64,000 nt of DNA, from NCBI GenBank assembly GCA_964628905.1, contig CAZVNS010000004.1:1-64000 (forward strand). The letters are read 5' to 3'. The translations under genes were made by a program, and so were the position numbers. The notes beneath the pieces were generated by a model. It was given only the letters and a program-made list of their open reading frames with translations. It was not told where the DNA came from and ran no database searches. This document shows, one piece after another, positions 61,764 to 64,000 of the stretch. The stretch's first letter is position 1. Each line of letters opens with the position of its first letter. This DNA comes from JAJPXC01 sp964628905 (GTDB lineage: Bacteria > Bacteroidota > Bacteroidia > Bacteroidales > Muribaculaceae).

Positions 61764-61785
61764 CGTAACACATCGATTCCTAACC

Positions 61786-61826
61786 ACAGGCCATCACGCA
61801 CCTTGCATGATGGCCTGTTTCATTTT
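61786..61826 (+). terminator. Terminator of the WG-repeat gene
   Basis: ACAGGCCATCA / TGATGGCCTGT stem of 11 bp, followed by TTCATTTT. Good shape for intrinsic termination 23 nt after the stop codon. Confidence 0.65.
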
Positions 61827-61976
61827 ATAAAGATGCTTGCTCTTATTTGCTGTCGTCCTTCGAACCCGGCATATTTCCAAAGTAAATAGTTGGCGTTGAC
61901 AAAAAAATTACGTTATTTTACACCCCCAATTCACAAACCCAGAATAATAACCAATCATTATAATAACCAAATCAAG

Positions 61977-62717
61977 ATGCAAAAGTCACTTATTGCTGTA
62001 TGCGCAGCTACGCTGATGGCCGTAGCAGGCACCGAGTCAGCCTCAGCCCAGTTCTTCAACCACCTTGGTGCCGGCGTGGGCGTCGGTACCAATGGTATCT
62101 CTATCGAAGCCGCAACCCCGGTTTTCTCACCCTGGATCAACCTTAGAGCCGGTGTCGACATCATGCCCGGCATCACATTCAACGCCGATGCCGATTATGA
62201 AGTCCCCGCCAATGGCCAGACATACGACGGCACCGTAGACCTTAAGGGTGACCTCGGACGCACCCAGGGCCACATCATTTTCGATGTCAACCCCATACCC
62301 ATGGCCCGCTCATTCCACGTTAGCTTCGGCGCTTACTTCGCCGGCGACAAACTGCTAAAGATCAGCGGTCACTCCGACGAACTCGCTCAATATGCCGCCA
62401 TGACCGGCCAGCAAGGCAACGTGGTCATCGGCGACTACTCAATACCCACTGACGGCAATGGCAACATCAAGGGTGGGCTCAAAGTGAAGGGCTTCCGTCC
62501 ATACATCGGGATCGGATTTGGCAACGCCCTCCCTGGCCATCTGTTGAACTTCGCCTTCGACTTAGGTGTTCAGTTTGAGGGTGAACCCGAGATTTACTCT
62601 GATCACGGCAAGGTGTCCAACGCCCTCCACGAGGATGACAACACCTACAACAAAATCCGCAAAGCTCTCAAGGTTTATCCCGTGCTCAACCTTCGACTCA
62701 ACTTCAAGGCATTCTAA
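61977..62717 (+). CDS. Putative beta-barrel outer-membrane protein
   Basis: 246 residues with a signal peptide (LIAVCAATLMAVAGTESASA, cut before Q). It then has alternating aromatic/hydrophobic strands typical of a small barrel (GAGVGVGTNGISIEAATPVF; MARSFHVSFGAYFAGDKLL; FRPYIGIGFGNALPG) and ends in LRLNFKAF with a terminal phenylalanine, the usual barrel-assembly signal. No family named. The ATG at 61977 begins the signal peptide; an earlier in-frame codon at 61890 gives no signal sequence. Confidence 0.82.
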   Translation: MQKSLIAVCAATLMAVAGTESASAQFFNHLGAGVGVGTNGISIEAATPVFSPWINLRAGVDIMPGITFNADADYEVPANGQTYDGTVDLKGDLGRTQGHIIFDVNPIPMARSFHVSFGAYFAGDKLLKISGHSDELAQYAAMTGQQGNVVIGDYSIPTDGNGNIKGGLKVKGFRPYIGIGFGNALPGHLLNFAFDLGVQFEGEPEIYSDHGKVSNALHEDDNTYNKIRKALKVYPVLNLRLNFKAF

Positions 62718-62726
62718 GGATAGTAT

Positions 62727-63671
62727 ATGGAGAGCGGATTGGTAATAAAAAACACCGGCAGCTGGTACGTGGTGCTCACCGACGACGGCCGCGAAGTACC
62801 CTGCAAAGTCAAGGGCAACTTCCGCCTCAAAGGTCAGCGCACCACCAATCCCGTGGCCGTGGGCGACCGTGTGGAGATAGTTGCTAACCCCGACAACACC
62901 GGCCTTATCAAGGCCGTAGAGCCGCGGCGCAACTACATCATACGCCGTGCCAGTAACCTCTCCAAGGAGTCGCATATCATCGCGGCCAACCTCGACCAGG
63001 CCATGCTCATCGTCACCTTAGCGCATCCAACCACATCCACCACATTCATCGACCGATTTCTCGCCACAGCCGAAGCCTATCAGGTGCCGGCCATCATAGC
63101 CATCAATAAGGTGGACCTGCTCGACGAACCCGACGACCGAGAGTTGCTCGAAGCCGTCACCCACCTCTACCGCTCGATAGGCTACACCGTGCTCCACGTG
63201 TCGGCCAAGTCGGGCCAGGGCATCGACGCACTCCGCGGTTGCCTATGCGACAAGGTGACCCTGCTGTCGGGCAACTCAGGCGTGGGCAAGACCACAATCA
63301 TCAACGACCTGCTCCCCGGCCTCGACCTGCGCACAGCCGCCATATCCGACATCCACGACACCGGTATGCACACCACCACATTCTCGGCCATGTTCCCCCT
63401 GCCTGAGGGTGGGTGGATCATCGACACCCCGGGCGTCAAGGGGTTTGGCACCATCGACTTCCAGCGTGAGGAGGTGGCGCACTTCTTCCCCGAGATCTTT
63501 GCCATAGGCCGCGAGTGCCGCTTCGGCAACTGCACCCACACCCATGAGCCCGGTTGCGCCGTGCTACAGGCGCTCGACGAGCACCGCATCGCCGCGTCGC
63601 GCTACGCCAGCTACCTGAGCATCCTCGACGACACCGACACCACCCCAGACAAATACCGCAAACCCTTCTAA
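62727..63671 (+). CDS. rsgA: Small ribosomal subunit biogenesis GTPase RsgA
   Basis: Circularly permuted GTPase releasing immature 30S assembly factors. N-terminal OB fold (about 1-75), then G4 NKVD (127-130), G1 GNSGVGKTT (182-190) and G3 DTPG (233-236). The zinc finger has C264, C269, H271 and C277 (ECRFGNCTHTHEPGC). 314 residues, full length. Nine nt after the barrel gene, then a terminator. Confidence 0.96.
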   Translation: MESGLVIKNTGSWYVVLTDDGREVPCKVKGNFRLKGQRTTNPVAVGDRVEIVANPDNTGLIKAVEPRRNYIIRRASNLSKESHIIAANLDQAMLIVTLAHPTTSTTFIDRFLATAEAYQVPAIIAINKVDLLDEPDDRELLEAVTHLYRSIGYTVLHVSAKSGQGIDALRGCLCDKVTLLSGNSGVGKTTIINDLLPGLDLRTAAISDIHDTGMHTTTFSAMFPLPEGGWIIDTPGVKGFGTIDFQREEVAHFFPEIFAIGRECRFGNCTHTHEPGCAVLQALDEHRIAASRYASYLSILDDTDTTPDKYRKPF

Positions 63672-63690
63672 CCCCCAATAACCCATACAT

Positions 63691-63719
63691 AGGGCCGCAC
63701 TTCAACGATGTGCGGCCCT
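63691..63719 (+). terminator. Terminator of rsgA
   Basis: Perfect 10-bp stem AGGGCCGCAC / GTGCGGCCCT with a 9-nt loop, then TTAATTAG. Located 19 nt past the stop codon. Confidence 0.7.
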
Positions 63720-63784
63720 TAATTAGATGCCGCGCTTACCGTGCCCCGCCGTTGTGCGGCGGTGGTCTGCGGCGGTGGTGGCAT

Positions 63785-63813
63785 AAAAAAGCAGTCGATG
63801 GGGTATCGACTGC
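63785..63813 (-). terminator. Intrinsic terminator of the CAU tRNA
   Basis: On the minus strand GCAGTCGAT / ATCGACTGC forms a 9-bp stem followed by TTTTTT (plus AAAAAA at 63785-63790). It begins 9 nt after the tRNA 3' end, so the tRNA is probably a single-gene transcript. Confidence 0.75.
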
Positions 63814-63821
63814 CTTGGGGG

Positions 63822-63895
63822 TAGCGGGACCGAGAATTGAACTCGGGACCTCCGGGTTATGAATCCGACGCTCTAACCAGCTGAGCTATCCCGCC
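63822..63895 (-). tRNA. tRNA with anticodon CAU (elongator Met, or Ile2)
   Basis: 74 nt on the minus strand form a cloverleaf: acceptor GGCGGGA/TCCCGCT, D arm GCTC/GAGC, anticodon stem TCGGA and CCCGG with loop TTCATAA, variable loop AGGTC, T arm CCGAG/CTCGG, discriminator A. The anticodon CAT is at 63859-63861. The anticodon stem has an A31-C39 mismatch at its loop end. Met-elongator is likelier; lysidine-modified Ile2 cannot be excluded from sequence. The 3' CCA is not encoded. Confidence 0.93.
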
Positions 63896-63913
63896 ATTAC
63901 CGTTTTGCGAGTG

Positions 63914-63945
63914 CAAAGGTAATGCCAATTTTTGGTTTTAACAAG
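63914..63945 (-). promoter_or_regulatory. Promoter of the CAU tRNA
   Basis: The minus strand reads CTTG (plus 63942-63945), a 20-nt spacer, then TACCTTTG (plus 63914-63921), an exact -7 box with a one-base-off -33 box. The start lies about 10 nt before the tRNA 5' end. Confidence 0.55.
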
Positions 63946-64000
63946 TATTTCGCCAAAAATTTCACAACTATTTTTCGCCGCGCTTGCTTCGAGGCGCTTT

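Noticed and set aside
1..64000. CRISPR array, insertion sequence or integrase
   Set aside because: No regularly spaced direct repeats of 25-40 nt with unique spacers, and no transposase or recombinase ORF were found. R1-R4 are irregular or few in number.

Overview
This looks like a chromosomal segment of a Bacteroidales bacterium, most likely a gut Muribaculaceae-type organism. That is inferred from gene content, not from a database search. Supporting signs are the fused LpxC-FabZ enzyme, a long S16 with an Ala/Glu/Lys tail, the DUF1599 / BT_3928-like / tpiA / SPOR / folE cluster, an EF-G paralog of the Bacteroides EF-G2 kind, a CarbopepD-type TonB receptor, general absence of Shine-Dalgarno sites, and repeated matches to the Bacteroidota promoter (TTTG, about 20 nt, TAnnTTTG). 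There are no insertion sequences, phage genes or CRISPR arrays. Almost everything is core housekeeping; the unusual content lies in the spacers and in a few broken or fused genes.

Layout. 0-3.4 kb: lipid A run lpxD, lpxC/fabZ, lpxA. 3.5-7.4 kb (minus): gyrA and a secreted TPR protein. 7.6-19.2 kb (plus): a polytopic membrane protein, dnaG, an iron alcohol dehydrogenase overlapping a FemAB-like gene and a malic enzyme, then rplY, pth, an S4 protein and a translationally coupled hemerythrin/LuxR pair. 19.2-25.2 kb (minus): DUF1599, BT_3928-like, tpiA, SPOR and folE, then ptb-buk. 25.3-26.5 kb: a glycosyltransferase with a C12 tract near its 3' end. 26.6-36.3 kb (minus): rpsP, and a long envelope/tRNA-modification series (PASTA protein, RluD family, acyltransferase, phosphoesterase, GT2, tsaD, amidase, cinA). 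36.3-37.4 kb: remnant of a DXS-like transketolase. 37.4-39.3 kb (minus): a metal-efflux module, an HMA-AraC regulator and a permease-HMA fusion. 39.4-45.6 kb: holin-like protein, nspC, a UvrD-type helicase, DUF4250, a frameshifted GNAT, DUF2284, nitroreductase and a small membrane protein. 45.7-54.1 kb (minus): EF-G2-like factor, menD, M18 peptidase, OstA-like protein and a SurA-like PPIase. 54.2-54.6 kb: the only long gene-free stretch, filled by a composite inverted structured repeat. 54.6-63.9 kb: ftsY, rimO, isochorismate synthase, TonB receptor, WG-repeat lipoprotein, a beta-barrel-like protein, rsgA and a CAU tRNA.

How the genes fit together. Envelope construction dominates (lipid A, OstA/SurA-like LPS export factors, amidase, acyltransferase, glycosyltransferases). 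Translation and tRNA maturation come next (L25, S16, Pth, TsaD, RluD, RimO, RsgA, EF-G2), followed by anaerobic energy and redox metabolism (malic enzyme, ptb-buk, menaquinone genes, nitroreductase, iron alcohol dehydrogenase).

The most noteworthy signals are four. (1) An A-rich, G-poor oligonucleotide repeat family, called R1 here, sits just upstream of ten start codons, always in the same orientation relative to the gene, and is also translated inside two proteins. (2) At 54.2-54.6 kb two diverged copies of a hairpin element face each other and appear to keep their structure through compensatory stem changes; their shared end sequence also forms a bare palindrome after tpiA. (3) The efflux permease is fused to a metallochaperone domain across an R1 unit, with an in-frame ATG at the junction. 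(4) The C12 tract would switch the C-terminus of the glycosyltransferase.
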